A stretch of DNA of 64,000 bases from a bacterium. GTDB lineage: Bacteria > Sysuimicrobiota > Sysuimicrobiia > Sysuimicrobiales > Segetimicrobiaceae. The stretch spans positions 295,717-359,716 of the forward strand of contig DATGHU010000044.1 of the NCBI GenBank assembly GCA_035307765.1, written 5' to 3'. Shown here piece after piece: positions 20,912 through 29,350 of this stretch; within the stretch, counting starts at the first letter, position 1; every line of letters begins with the position of its first letter. The notes beneath the pieces are model-generated. The model saw nothing but the letters and a program-made list of their open reading frames with translations. It was not told where the DNA came from and ran no database searches. The position numbers and the translations under genes were made by a program.

Positions 20912-21763
20912 GTGTCAATGGCGCCTGATGGCGTCGAGGTGCGAAGTGCCGCTCAGTGGCGCGGGCGACCTCAGGTACCGTACGGCTTGTACCTTGAGGA
21001 GCTGACCTGGGAAGAAGCCGAGCCAATCCTGGGGGCCGATCCGCTCGTGGTGATTCCCGTGGGTGCCGCAGCCAAGGAACACGGCCCCCATCTTCCCCTC
21101 GGCACCGATCGGATCATCGCGGAGTACTGTACGCGGCAGTTGGTAACGCGGCTCCCCGTCCTCGCGATGCCCACCGTGACGTACGGATACTTCCCACACT
21201 TCTCGCCTTTTCCCGGGAGTACACACCTCGAGGCTGATACGTTCGAGGCGATGATGAAAGAGCTGATCCTCTCCGTCCACCGGCACGGCCCGCGCCGCTT
21301 TTTTGTGCTCAACACGGGGGTATCGACATATCCCGTGCTGGAGATCGTCGCACGCGATTTGGATCGGTTCCACCGCATTGTCGTGGGCGTGACGCGCATC
21401 GGGGATCTTGGCGCTCACCGCACCTCGGGTCTGCTCAGCCAGCCCAAGGGCAGTCACGCCGACGAGCATGAGACCTCGCTGCTGATGGCGATTGCTCCGG
21501 CGGTGGTGCGGCGCGACAGGGCGCCGCGAGAGATTCCCGATCGGCCGGATGCCCGGGGACTGTTTGTGCCGCCAATGTACCACCGGGATCTTGGGCCGGG
21601 GCACTCCGCGACAGGCGTTTATGGAGATGCAACGCTTGCGACCTCGGTGAAGGGGGTGGCGATCGCCGAGGCGATTGTCGACGATCTCGTCACCGCTGCG
21701 GAACTGTTGCGAACGGTCCAGGTCGCGCCCGCGCGACCAGGCATTCCATATAGAGGGTCATGA
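20912..21763 (+). CDS. Creatininase family protein with altered metal site
   Basis: A 283-residue protein of the creatininase/creatinine amidohydrolase family, metal-dependent cyclic amide hydrolases. The first metal motif is normal (GAAAKEHGPHLPLGTD: Glu, His, Asp) and so is the later SHADEHETSLLMAI with its glutamates. The middle motif, usually NGHGGN or NGHYEN, reads LNTGVSTYP, so the metal-binding histidine is replaced by glycine. Start is GTG 20912 or ATG 20918; neither has a strong ribosome site. It overlaps or nearly abuts the following peptide-binding protein gene, so it may process a compound that the transporter brings in. Activity is uncertain given the lost ligand. Confidence 0.85.
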   Translation: MSMAPDGVEVRSAAQWRGRPQVPYGLYLEELTWEEAEPILGADPLVVIPVGAAAKEHGPHLPLGTDRIIAEYCTRQLVTRLPVLAMPTVTYGYFPHFSPFPGSTHLEADTFEAMMKELILSVHRHGPRRFFVLNTGVSTYPVLEIVARDLDRFHRIVVGVTRIGDLGAHRTSGLLSQPKGSHADEHETSLLMAIAPAVVRRDRAPREIPDRPDARGLFVPPMYHRDLGPGHSATGVYGDATLATSVKGVAIAEAIVDDLVTAAELLRTVQVAPARPGIPYRGS

Positions 21764-21831
21764 CTCCGGCAACCAAGGGACGTTGCTCGAACCTCGCGCG
21801 ATCGATCAGGACGACCAAGGAGGCGCTGACT

Positions 21832-23427
21832 GTGCGTTACACAACATGGACCGCGATCGTGCTGTTGACCCTTGGGACCTGCGCCGCGACATACACGGCC
21901 GACGCACAAACCGGGGCGACACTTAGGGTGGCGGTGCAGGCCGATCCGGTCTCACTGGACCCTGCGTTGACCGACGATCCTACCGGCACCGCGATCCTTC
22001 ACGACGTGTACAGCCCGTTGGTGGATGTCAATGGTCGAGGCGAGATCACAGCGCTCGCCGCAAAGAGCTGGACGGTGTCCCCGGACGGCATGACCTTCCG
22101 GTTTGTGCTGCGGGATGGCTTGCGTTTCCAGAGTGGTCAATCAGTGACCGCGACCGATGTCAAGTACACGCTCGACCGGCTCGCGAGCCCAAAGCTGAAC
22201 TCGCCGAACGCCGATCTGCTATTGACCCCCATCGTAGGTTACGTGGATGAACAAGCGGGACGCGCGCCCGGACTCATCGGCGTACGCGTTGTTGGTCCGA
22301 ATGAACTCGAGATTTCGGTTGATCCCACTCAAGGAGATATCCTGGCACGGCTGGCGAACGTCGCGACGGGGATCGTCTCCCGGGCCTCGGTCGAGCAGGG
22401 CGGGCAGAACTGGGGCACAACCCACTCGAACGGGACCGGACCCTACCGCGTCACCGAGTGGTCGTTGCGCAACCGGATAGTCCTTGATGCCAACCCCGGG
22501 TACTTCGGGGGCGCGCCGAAGATTCAGCACCTGACGTTCGAGATCGTCCCCGACCCCACCGTGGGGGTCGAGAAGTACGAGGCGGGTGAGATCGACCTGG
22601 TGCAGGTGCCGGGCACCGACTACACACGACTGAAGAACGATCCGAAGCTCGGTCATGAACTCATAGTCTACAGTCGGGCCGCGACCGTCTTTCTCGCGTT
22701 AAATCCGCTCGCGTATCCTCCGTTCAAGGACATTCGAGTCAGAAAGGCGATCGTGTACGCGCTCAACCGGCCCGCGCTGGTCAGTGCGGTCTTTGCCGGA
22801 CTGTTCACGCCGGCCACCGGGATATTGCCGCCGCAGCTCCCGGGCTATCAAGCGCTGTCGGCGATCCCGTATGACCCAGCGCGGGCGCGCGCGCTCCTGG
22901 CCGAAGCCGGCTATGCGAAAGGCCAGGGGCTCCCGCCGCTGCTCCTGGGGCCGAACCCCCGGGGGTACGGTCCCCTGCAGGCGGCCCAGGTCCTCGCGGC
23001 TTTGATCCACCAGAACCTGAACATCGATGCGCGTGTGCAAGTGTACGATATTGCGAAGTGGCGGAGCGAGATGCACACGCGAACGGCCTTCTCTGCGGTT
23101 ACGGGGTGGACGGCCGACTATGCGGATCCCAGCGATTATCTGTACGCGCTCTTCGGATCCAAGGCGCCGTTTGACTATTTCACCGGCTACGCGAACCCCG
23201 CGTACGATAAGTTGATTAGTACGGCCAGCCACCAACGGACACGCGCCGGCATGTTGCGGCATATGGGTGACGCCGAGCGCTATTTGATCTTGGATGACGT
23301 AGGCGTGGCACCGATCTACTACGTCCACGAAGCGATTCTCCGGAAGCCGTACGTCCGTAACATGTTGATCACCCCGTATGGCCTGGGGTTCATCGAGAAT
23401 CTGCAGACGGCCGAGATCGTGCACTGA
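21832..23427 (+). CDS. ABC transporter substrate-binding protein, family 5 (peptide type)
   Basis: A 531-residue extracytoplasmic binding protein of the oligopeptide/dipeptide/nickel family (SBP_bac_5). It begins with a signal peptide (WTAIVLLTLGTCAATYTADA) and shows LRVAVQADPVSLDPALTDD, WTVSPDGMTFRFVLRDGLRF, GTGPYRVTEW and the KYEAGEIDLVQVP region. The GTG at 21832 has AAGGAGG at good spacing; an ATG at 21760 that overlaps the previous stop would add 24 residues. Its permeases are probably the oppositely oriented pair 1 kb further on. Ligand unknown. Confidence 0.9.
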   Translation: MRYTTWTAIVLLTLGTCAATYTADAQTGATLRVAVQADPVSLDPALTDDPTGTAILHDVYSPLVDVNGRGEITALAAKSWTVSPDGMTFRFVLRDGLRFQSGQSVTATDVKYTLDRLASPKLNSPNADLLLTPIVGYVDEQAGRAPGLIGVRVVGPNELEISVDPTQGDILARLANVATGIVSRASVEQGGQNWGTTHSNGTGPYRVTEWSLRNRIVLDANPGYFGGAPKIQHLTFEIVPDPTVGVEKYEAGEIDLVQVPGTDYTRLKNDPKLGHELIVYSRAATVFLALNPLAYPPFKDIRVRKAIVYALNRPALVSAVFAGLFTPATGILPPQLPGYQALSAIPYDPARARALLAEAGYAKGQGLPPLLLGPNPRGYGPLQAAQVLAALIHQNLNIDARVQVYDIAKWRSEMHTRTAFSAVTGWTADYADPSDYLYALFGSKAPFDYFTGYANPAYDKLISTASHQRTRAGMLRHMGDAERYLILDDVGVAPIYYVHEAILRKPYVRNMLITPYGLGFIENLQTAEIVH

Positions 23428-23439
23428 CCGATCCCTCAG

Positions 23440-24429
23440 ATGGGTGAGGCAACCGACTTCACGCTGAGCCTGCCCAATCGGGGAGTACTGCTGGGGTTCT
23501 TGACCGTGGGACAGCTACTGGACGCCGCCGAGGCCGCCGACACATCGGGGTCGTTCGGCGCCGTCAGCATCGGGGACAATCTCCTGGAGAAGCCGCGGGT
23601 CGAAGTCGTCGCGTTGTTGGGTGCACTTGCCGCCCGAACGCGGCGGCTTCGGTTGAACGTGGGATGCCTGTCCAGTTTCATCTTGCGCGACCCGATCTTG
23701 TTTGCCATTCAGTGGGCAAGCCTCGACGTGATCAGCGGGGGCCGGATGGAGCTCTGCGTCTGCATCGGCGGGGGAGATGACCGAGAGATGCGGCCGTACC
23801 ACATGTCGAAGCGGGAACGCGTGCCCCGGCTTCTGGAGGCGATCAAGGTGGTCCGGCGACTCTGGGAGGAGGACCGTGTCAGTTTCGGGGGACGGTTTCA
23901 CCGCTTCGAAGATGTCACCGTCCAACCCAAACCGGTGCAGCGTCACCTGCCGATCTACCTCGCCAACGCGCCGGATCCGGACGGGCCCACGGAGGTCGTG
24001 GACCGGATGTTGCTGCGCGCCCTGCGGCATGCGGACGGCTGGCATCCTACCGGACTGACGCCCACCCAGTTCGGGGTGCTTCGCTCGCGGCTCGAAGCGC
24101 TCGCGGCTGCGGAGGGGAAGGATCTTTCCACGTTCTCGATCGGCTGTGGGAGCCTGGTCAACATCCAGCCGGATCCCGTCAAGGCGCGACAGGAAGCGGA
24201 GGACTACGTCCGCCGATACTGGCCGGATACGTACGGACCGCGCAGCTTCGAACGGCTGATCTTCGGGCCGCCCGCCGCCGTGGCGGAGGGCATCCTGCGG
24301 TATTGGGAGGCCGGTTGCCGAAGGATCGCCGTCCGGCTAGGCGCTCTCAACTACCGCACCCAGATGCCGCTGTTGTTGAACGAGGTGATGCCCGCGGTGT
24401 GGGAGGGCGTCGCCGCCCGCGCCCGTTAG
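23440..24429 (+). CDS. LLM class flavin-dependent oxidoreductase
   Basis: A 329-residue luciferase-like TIM-barrel monooxygenase of the F420 or FMN type. Marks are TRRLRLNVGCLSSFILRDPILFA in outline, ASLDVISGGRMELCVCIGGG with the GRMELG-like block altered, ERVPRLLEAIKVVRRLWEED, and the ADGWHPTGLTP active-site segment. It starts 13 bp after the binding protein and shares its operon. The last 83 bases overlap the end of the convergent permease gene. Such enzymes often accompany peptide-type importers in degradation loci; substrate unknown. Confidence 0.85.
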   Translation: MGEATDFTLSLPNRGVLLGFLTVGQLLDAAEAADTSGSFGAVSIGDNLLEKPRVEVVALLGALAARTRRLRLNVGCLSSFILRDPILFAIQWASLDVISGGRMELCVCIGGGDDREMRPYHMSKRERVPRLLEAIKVVRRLWEEDRVSFGGRFHRFEDVTVQPKPVQRHLPIYLANAPDPDGPTEVVDRMLLRALRHADGWHPTGLTPTQFGVLRSRLEALAAAEGKDLSTFSIGCGSLVNIQPDPVKARQEAEDYVRRYWPDTYGPRSFERLIFGPPAAVAEGILRYWEAGCRRIAVRLGALNYRTQMPLLLNEVMPAVWEGVAARAR

Positions 24430-25255
24430 CCTGCACTACCGTCCGCCACCGTGGATCAAACATCTGGGCCACGCCCTCTCCCACGAATGTGAGCGAGAGA
24501 ATGGCTGCGCACAGGACAAGACTTGGGACGACCGTTAGGTACGGGTACGTCCTCAGGTAGGGCAGACCCTCCGCGATCATCACCCCCCAAGACGGCATCG
24601 GGGGTTGCACACCAATCCCAAGAAAGGAGAGGGTCGCCTCCGCAAGGATGACGGGTCCGATGTCAAGCGACGCCCGGACGAGCGCCACGGTCATGATATT
24701 TGTGAGCACGTGACGTACCATGATGCGACGCTGCGGCGCACCGAGCGCCCGGGCGGCCGTGACAAACTCCTGCTCCCGAAGCGTGAGTACTTCCGCACGT
24801 ACCTGACGTGCCATGCCCGCCCACCCGACCACGGAGAGGGCGATGATAATATTCAGAATGCTCGGTCCGAGCAATCCGGTAATGAGGATCAGGAACAGCA
24901 AGTCGGGGAACGCCAGAAAGATGTCCGTCACGCGCATCAGCCCGGCGTCGACCCGCCCTCCATAAAAACCCGCCAGCGTTCCCGCGGTCACGCCGGTCGC
25001 GGTGTGCACGACGACGGCAGTGCCGCTGATCAGGAAAGAGATGCGCCCTCCGTATGCCAGTCGCGTCGCAACATCGCGGCCGAATTGATCCGTGCCGAGC
25101 CAGTGGGTTCGGCTCGGGCCGTGGAACAACTGGGACAAGTCCTGCACATCGTACGCGGATCGCGTGGCGTACGGCAGGAGTACACAGGTACAGACGAGCG
25201 CCAAGACGGTGCCCGCCGCGAGGACGGTAGGTCGATCACGAAAGAGCGCGGTCAT
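24347..25255 (-). CDS. ABC transporter permease, DppC type
   Basis: A 302-residue inner-membrane permease of the dipeptide/oligopeptide family. It has the N-terminal helix, the HWLGTDQFGRDVATRLAYGG hallmark, and the ATPase-contact loop EFVTAARALGAPQRRIMVRH. The last conserved stretch is FVGEGVAQMFDPRWR; after it come about 25 low-complexity basic residues that run into the 3' end of the convergent LLM gene. The start at 25255 lies four bases after the stop of the upstream permease. Pairs with the DppB-type gene. Confidence 0.92.
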   Translation of the reverse strand: MTALFRDRPTVLAAGTVLALVCTCVLLPYATRSAYDVQDLSQLFHGPSRTHWLGTDQFGRDVATRLAYGGRISFLISGTAVVVHTATGVTAGTLAGFYGGRVDAGLMRVTDIFLAFPDLLFLILITGLLGPSILNIIIALSVVGWAGMARQVRAEVLTLREQEFVTAARALGAPQRRIMVRHVLTNIMTVALVRASLDIGPVILAEATLSFLGIGVQPPMPSWGVMIAEGLPYLRTYPYLTVVPSLVLCAAILSLTFVGEGVAQMFDPRWRTVVQANGRGRRRPPTPRASPRSTTAASGCGS

Positions 25256-25259
25256 CTCA

Positions 25260-26183
25260 TCACTCGTATCGCACCCTCGGGTCCAGCACCGCGTACGCGA
25301 CATCGGTCAAGAGATTGAGGAGCAAGAACATCGCAGTGTACAGCATGACCACCGCCTGGATCACGGGATAGTCACGCTGAAGGATCGCGGTGACGGTCGC
25401 ACGCCCCATTCCAGGGATCCCAAAGATCACCTCGGTGACGAACGCGCCGGTGAAGGCCAGACTGAGCGCGAGCCCGACCGTGGTGATGATGGTGATAGAT
25501 GCGTTGCGCAGGGCGTGGCGGGAGGTGATGGTCCACGGGGTAAGGCCCTTTGCCCGTGCGGTGCGAATGTAGTCCTGCCCGAGGGTCTGGAGGACCGCGA
25601 GGCGCGTGATTCTGGTGATATAAGCCATCGGCCGAAGCATCAGCACCACAACGGGTAGCACTACATGCGCGGGATGGCCCCAGCCGGACACGGGGAACCA
25701 CCGTAGGCGCAGGGAGAAGAGCAAGACAAGGCCCACGGCGACCACGAAGAACGGCACGGCAATGCCGAGAAGTGTGAAGAATCGTACGGCTTGATCGATC
25801 CCGGAGCGTGGATGCAGTGCGGCGAGCGTGCCGAGCGGCACCCCTAAGAGCACGGCGACGGCCAATGCGAGGATCCCAAGTACCAGACTTACGGGAAGCG
25901 CCTGCCGGACAACGGTGCCCACGCGAATCCCCGGGTAGGCGTAGGAGGTCCCGAGATCGAAGCGCGCAACGTGGACGAGAAAGCGCAGATACTGGAGGGG
26001 CAGCGGCTTATCCAATCCGAGCTGTGCGCGCGCTCGCGCTTCAGCGACAGGATTGCTGATATCGCCGAACAGGATCTGCACGGGATCCCCTGGTGCGAGC
26101 CGCCCGACGATAAACACGATGAGAGTGACGCCCAGGATAATCGGTCCCATTCCGGTGACTCGGTACGCGAGGTAACGCCACAT
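25260..26183 (-). CDS. ABC transporter permease, DppB type
   Basis: A 307-residue integral membrane permease of the DppB/OppB family: N-terminal MWRYLAYRVTGMGPIILGVT, LAPGDPVQILFG, and the EAA loop DYIRTARAKGLTPWTITSRH that docks the ATPase, ending in YAVLDPRVRYE as usual. It precedes the DppC-type gene and they are cotranscribed. No DppD/DppF ATPase genes occur within the window, so they must come from elsewhere. Confidence 0.93.
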   Translation of the reverse strand: MWRYLAYRVTGMGPIILGVTLIVFIVGRLAPGDPVQILFGDISNPVAEARARAQLGLDKPLPLQYLRFLVHVARFDLGTSYAYPGIRVGTVVRQALPVSLVLGILALAVAVLLGVPLGTLAALHPRSGIDQAVRFFTLLGIAVPFFVVAVGLVLLFSLRLRWFPVSGWGHPAHVVLPVVVLMLRPMAYITRITRLAVLQTLGQDYIRTARAKGLTPWTITSRHALRNASITIITTVGLALSLAFTGAFVTEVIFGIPGMGRATVTAILQRDYPVIQAVVMLYTAMFLLLNLLTDVAYAVLDPRVRYE

Positions 26184-26408
26184 TGCTACCAGCTGTCCTC
26201 AGGGGGTGGCATCTCTGAGCCCACAGAGGGCCACGGCGCCCAGATCACCGCCGGATGGCTCCTACGCACCCGGTCGCCGTTCGCGGGGAGCATGTGCTGA
26301 ACTGCTGCAAGGGAAATGCCTTGCGGTCTGCTTTGGAGGCGTACATCGGTCCCTTGGGGGGCTTTTCGTGTGGCTGGGTTGCTGAAACCCTTGTCCTGCT
26401 TGGTCTGG

Positions 26409-26481
26409 AGCGGGAAACGGGACTCGAACCCGCGACCCTCTGCTTGGGAAGCAGATGCTCTACCAACTGAGCTATTCCCGC
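26409..26481 (-). tRNA. tRNA-Gly(CCC)
   Basis: On the minus strand the sequence folds as a complete cloverleaf: acceptor GCGGGAA/TTCCCGC, D arm AGCTCAGTTGGTAGAGC, anticodon stem TCTGC/GCAGA enclosing TTCCCAA (anticodon CCC), and T arm CGCGGGTTCGAGTCCCG. Discriminator T is followed by an encoded CCA (26406-26408). Confidence 0.95.
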
Positions 26482-26841
26482 TCGTTTGTCGGCAATGCTG
26501 CTAGTTCGGCCATATTATATGCTCTCGGGCCTCCGGAGTCAAAGCCCTGAACGGCAGAGGATAGGTCCCGAATGTCCCGTTGCGCCGGGCGACCGAGAAG
26601 GCGCCACGCGCACCCGAGCCCGAGGGGCAGCCCATCGCCTGGGGACCTTCAAGTGAGATATTCCTGAGGTCGCGGAGAGGGGGCCGGAGCCGGTCGAGAC
26701 TCCCTCAGAGCTGCGCGGTCCCCGGCGCGAACCGGCGGGCGCGCGCGGCGAACCGTCGCCCCGCGATGAGACAGCGGATCCGGCGGCGAGCTCGCGCAAC
26801 GCCCACCCGGACCAGCAGCCCCGGTTCGCCTGTGGCGCAGC
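26482..26841. other. Intergenic region, nothing recognised
   Basis: About 360 bp between the tRNA and the end of the second creatininase-like gene. It is Arg/Pro/Gly-coding-like in all frames without motif. The AT-rich bases at 26500-26522 probably belong to the tRNA promoter. Confidence 0.35.
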
Positions 26842-27657
26842 TTATTCAGAAACCCGCAAAGCTTTTGAAACGTTTATCTTCTGGAACTCCACGGCAAACG
26901 CCGACATATATTCGATGAACCGCTGGAGGCTTTCTCCGCCTCGACGCCGGAGTGCCTCCAGCCCACCCTTCTCGATTGACGGCGGGCTTTCAATGTCGAT
27001 ATCCCAGGCATCGACAGGAATGAGAATCTGCGCGCCTTGGTATTCGAAGTTGTTGAAGCCTAAGGGCGTGATTTTTTCGCCGAACAACTTTCTCATCGGG
27101 GGCGCGGAGCCCCACTCCCCCTTGTATCCTCCGGCTCTGAGGTCGGCGATCTCCGTCCCAGAGACAGCGAGCGCCACCGCAAACTCCCAGATGTGAGTGC
27201 CCTCGGGGAAGAGGTCGGGGGTCAGTTTCTTGCCTATCGTCCACCATTCCAAGATTGCGACCAGCATCCCAAGGTCTCGAACGTTGCGGCCGGTTCTCAC
27301 CAGGGGCTCGCGGTTTCCGCCATGACCGTTAAGGAAAATGACCTTTCGAATGCCGTTTCGGTGCAGGCTCCGGCAGATGTCCGTGCAGAACGCTTCCATA
27401 ACGTGGGGGCTGACGGTGAGCGATCCCGGGTATTCCTTCATCTTGTCATTTTCCCCGTAGGGGAGCAGCGGCAGTGTCATGAGCCCGGTTCTCTTCCCCA
27501 CCTCATCCGCCATCTTTTGTACTGAGCTGCCATCAATACCGATGGGGGTCGGGCCATGTGCGTGCAGGGTCCCCACGGGCATGATCACCGTGTCGGTCTT
27601 CTTGAACGCCTCCGCGGCCTCCATCCAGGACATCTCATCCAGTCGGTGTTTCTTCAT
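26842..27657 (-). CDS. Divergent creatininase family protein
   Basis: A 271-residue protein of the creatininase family. The middle motif is canonical (VIFLNGHGGNREPL), but the first metal motif reads GTLHAHGPTPIGID, with histidine in place of the usual glutamate and threonine for the second histidine, and the late HAGE-ET motif is replaced by THIWEFAVAL. The tail is extended compared with typical members. The ATG at 27657 has GGAGGG at good spacing. It stands alone next to empty DNA. The fold is clear; metal content and substrate are not. Compare the other family member at 20.9 kb, which is altered at a different motif. Confidence 0.8.
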   Translation of the reverse strand: MKKHRLDEMSWMEAAEAFKKTDTVIMPVGTLHAHGPTPIGIDGSSVQKMADEVGKRTGLMTLPLLPYGENDKMKEYPGSLTVSPHVMEAFCTDICRSLHRNGIRKVIFLNGHGGNREPLVRTGRNVRDLGMLVAILEWWTIGKKLTPDLFPEGTHIWEFAVALAVSGTEIADLRAGGYKGEWGSAPPMRKLFGEKITPLGFNNFEYQGAQILIPVDAWDIDIESPPSIEKGGLEALRRRGGESLQRFIEYMSAFAVEFQKINVSKALRVSE

Positions 27658-28126
27658 TCGGCGGCCCTCCGTGACTCTTGGCGGTAGAAAGATCTTCCCG
27701 ATGGGCGATTCGGAAGCCTGCCTCCCGAAGTGCGTTGAGGGTGGCGACAAGCGCAGGGGGCGCGAGGACGCATCCGGCGCCGACCCAGAGGTCTTGAGAT
27801 CTCGCCGGCGGAGCTACCCTGTTCGATACACCAATGGGCGCGGGCGGCGTGGTCTTGCTATCGGGGAACGTGCTTTCAAGAACTCAGCGGCGGATCATGC
27901 AAATTCGAGGAAGGCGCCCCGGCCTGTCGACGACGGCACGGGCGCGTCGAATGCTCGTGCCCGCTTCGTAGAGTCTCCAACACACAGGCATGGATCCGCC
28001 GCCCGAGCGGCAGGCGAAGCTGCACCATCAGCCAGGAGGGCCATAATGTGCCGGCACACCTCGCCGCCGCTCCACCCCAATGGCCAGCGAGGCGCCCCGC
28101 CGCCCCGCCGTCCACCTTCCGCCCGA
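27658..28126. other. Intergenic region, nothing recognised
   Basis: About 470 bp upstream of the creatininase-like gene and downstream of the YceI gene, both leftward. Minus-strand frames here lack starts with ribosome sites and show no conserved motif. Probably contains the promoter for the creatininase-like gene. Confidence 0.35.
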
Positions 28127-28825
28127 TCATGGAGTGCGTCGGGCCGTGAGTTGCAACTCCAATTGCGCCTGATTTTCTGCTTTCAACACGCCGAGAATCG
28201 ATGGCGGATCGAACCCAAAATCGGTCATGAGAATGGCCGTGGTGGCGTGTCCGATCAACATGTCGCCCTCCAGCCTGACCGTGCCGGTGAAGGTGACCGG
28301 TTTCGTCACGTTCCGGACCTGTAGATCCCCCGCGATTTGGATCGGTACGTCCCGTCCATCGAGATACGTGTCCGGGAGTCCTTGGATCGACGTCGGTGCG
28401 AACACGGCCGCCGGATATTTGCTGGATTCGAGCCACTGCTGGCGGATGGCATTGTCACGTCGCCGGCTGTTCGAGGTGAGCTGGCTAATATCGACGGTGA
28501 TGGGGCCCGCGCGGCTCTGACGGGGATGAGCCCGATCGATCAGGATCGTGCCCTGTATGCCGTGCGTGATCCCCACTGCGACGTTGAACTGGTTGTTTCG
28601 ATCGATGAAGGTCTCGGCCACGCGATACAGGGCCTGGGACGCGGATGCGTCGATGACGTAGTGTTCCGCCCCCTGGGTCGCGGCGGGGGAGGCCGCCTGC
28701 GCCTGAGACGGGCCGGTCCCCGCATCCATGGCGGTCACGAAGAGGCCAACCAGCATCGTCGCCGCCACGGCTGCGCAGCGGGACGGCTGGGTCTTGTTCG
28801 AGATCTTTCCCTCGTGTCGTCGCAT
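28127..28825 (-). CDS. YceI family protein, exported
   Basis: A 232-residue YceI-type lipocalin-like barrel with an N-terminal signal peptide (AAVAATMLVGLFVTAMDAGT). Family marks are YVIDASASQALYRVAE at the start of the barrel, QWLESSKYPAAVFAPTSIQG, the segment GDLQVRNVTKPVTFTG, and the final MTDFGFDPPSILGVLKAEN. YceI proteins bind isoprenoid or other lipids in the envelope. The ATG at 28825 has GGAG nine bases upstream; the frame runs 84 codons further up without relevance. It lies 110 bp after a small secreted-protein gene on the same strand. Confidence 0.88.
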   Translation of the reverse strand: MRRHEGKISNKTQPSRCAAVAATMLVGLFVTAMDAGTGPSQAQAASPAATQGAEHYVIDASASQALYRVAETFIDRNNQFNVAVGITHGIQGTILIDRAHPRQSRAGPITVDISQLTSNSRRRDNAIRQQWLESSKYPAAVFAPTSIQGLPDTYLDGRDVPIQIAGDLQVRNVTKPVTFTGTVRLEGDMLIGHATTAILMTDFGFDPPSILGVLKAENQAQLELQLTARRTP

Positions 28826-28934
28826 GTTCGTATCCTCTCCGCCGAAGTCCGCTTCGCCATCCTTGGAGGGCCATCGGTTGCCGAAACCCCTGGGGGGCCC
28901 CGCCTGTACCCGGTCGGGGCCCCCGCCCGATTTC

Positions 28935-29159
28935 CTATTGCCCCTGGTTATCGAGGTGCGCGTCGCGATATGGCCCAAGATCCTGCCCGGACGGCCCCGG
29001 GCCGGCGACGATTCCTTCGCCGCTTGCCGCGGGGAGGACAGTTGCGGGAGAGGCTGCCGGCTTCGGTTGGCCGGCATCGGTGTTGCCCTCGGCGAACGCT
29101 GTCGGCGCGGCGAGCGCCAGGATCGTCCCCAGGGTCATTGCTGCGAGTGTGCGGTGCAT
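28935..29159 (-). CDS. Small secreted protein, unknown
   Basis: A 74-residue product with a clear signal peptide (MHRTLAAMTLGTILALAAPT, cleavage after AFA) and a short Pro/Ala/Gly-rich mature part of about 50 residues without cysteine. The ATG at 29159 has AAGGAGG at ideal spacing. It is divergent from the response regulator gene at 29351 and upstream of the YceI gene, which suggests that the two-component system may control both. I do not recognise a family. Confidence 0.6.
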   Translation of the reverse strand: MHRTLAAMTLGTILALAAPTAFAEGNTDAGQPKPAASPATVLPAASGEGIVAGPGPSGQDLGPYRDAHLDNQGQ

Positions 29160-29221
29160 AGTGTGCCTCCTTTTCGTTTGTGGGGGCCGTCGACGCCCCC
29201 AGTGACACCTTACCCAGCGAA

Positions 29222-29275
29222 GGTATCGAGTTGATGACACAAAGGTATCAGAAGCTTATGACACTCCGATGACAT
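29222..29275. promoter_or_regulatory. Direct repeats between a two-component system and its divergent neighbour
   Basis: The 190-bp divergent region holds GGTATC twice (29222, 29244) and ATGACA three times (29234, 29258, 29269). The last two copies are 11 bp apart, one helical turn, as for tandem OmpR-class sites. The response regulator encoded next door is a natural candidate to bind here; this is inference from pattern and position. Confidence 0.4.
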
Positions 29276-29350
29276 GAATTTGCGCGAGGCTGGAAGAGGT
29301 CGCTATACTTTGAAACGACCCCCGGGATGACTGGTGGTCTGAGGGAAGAA

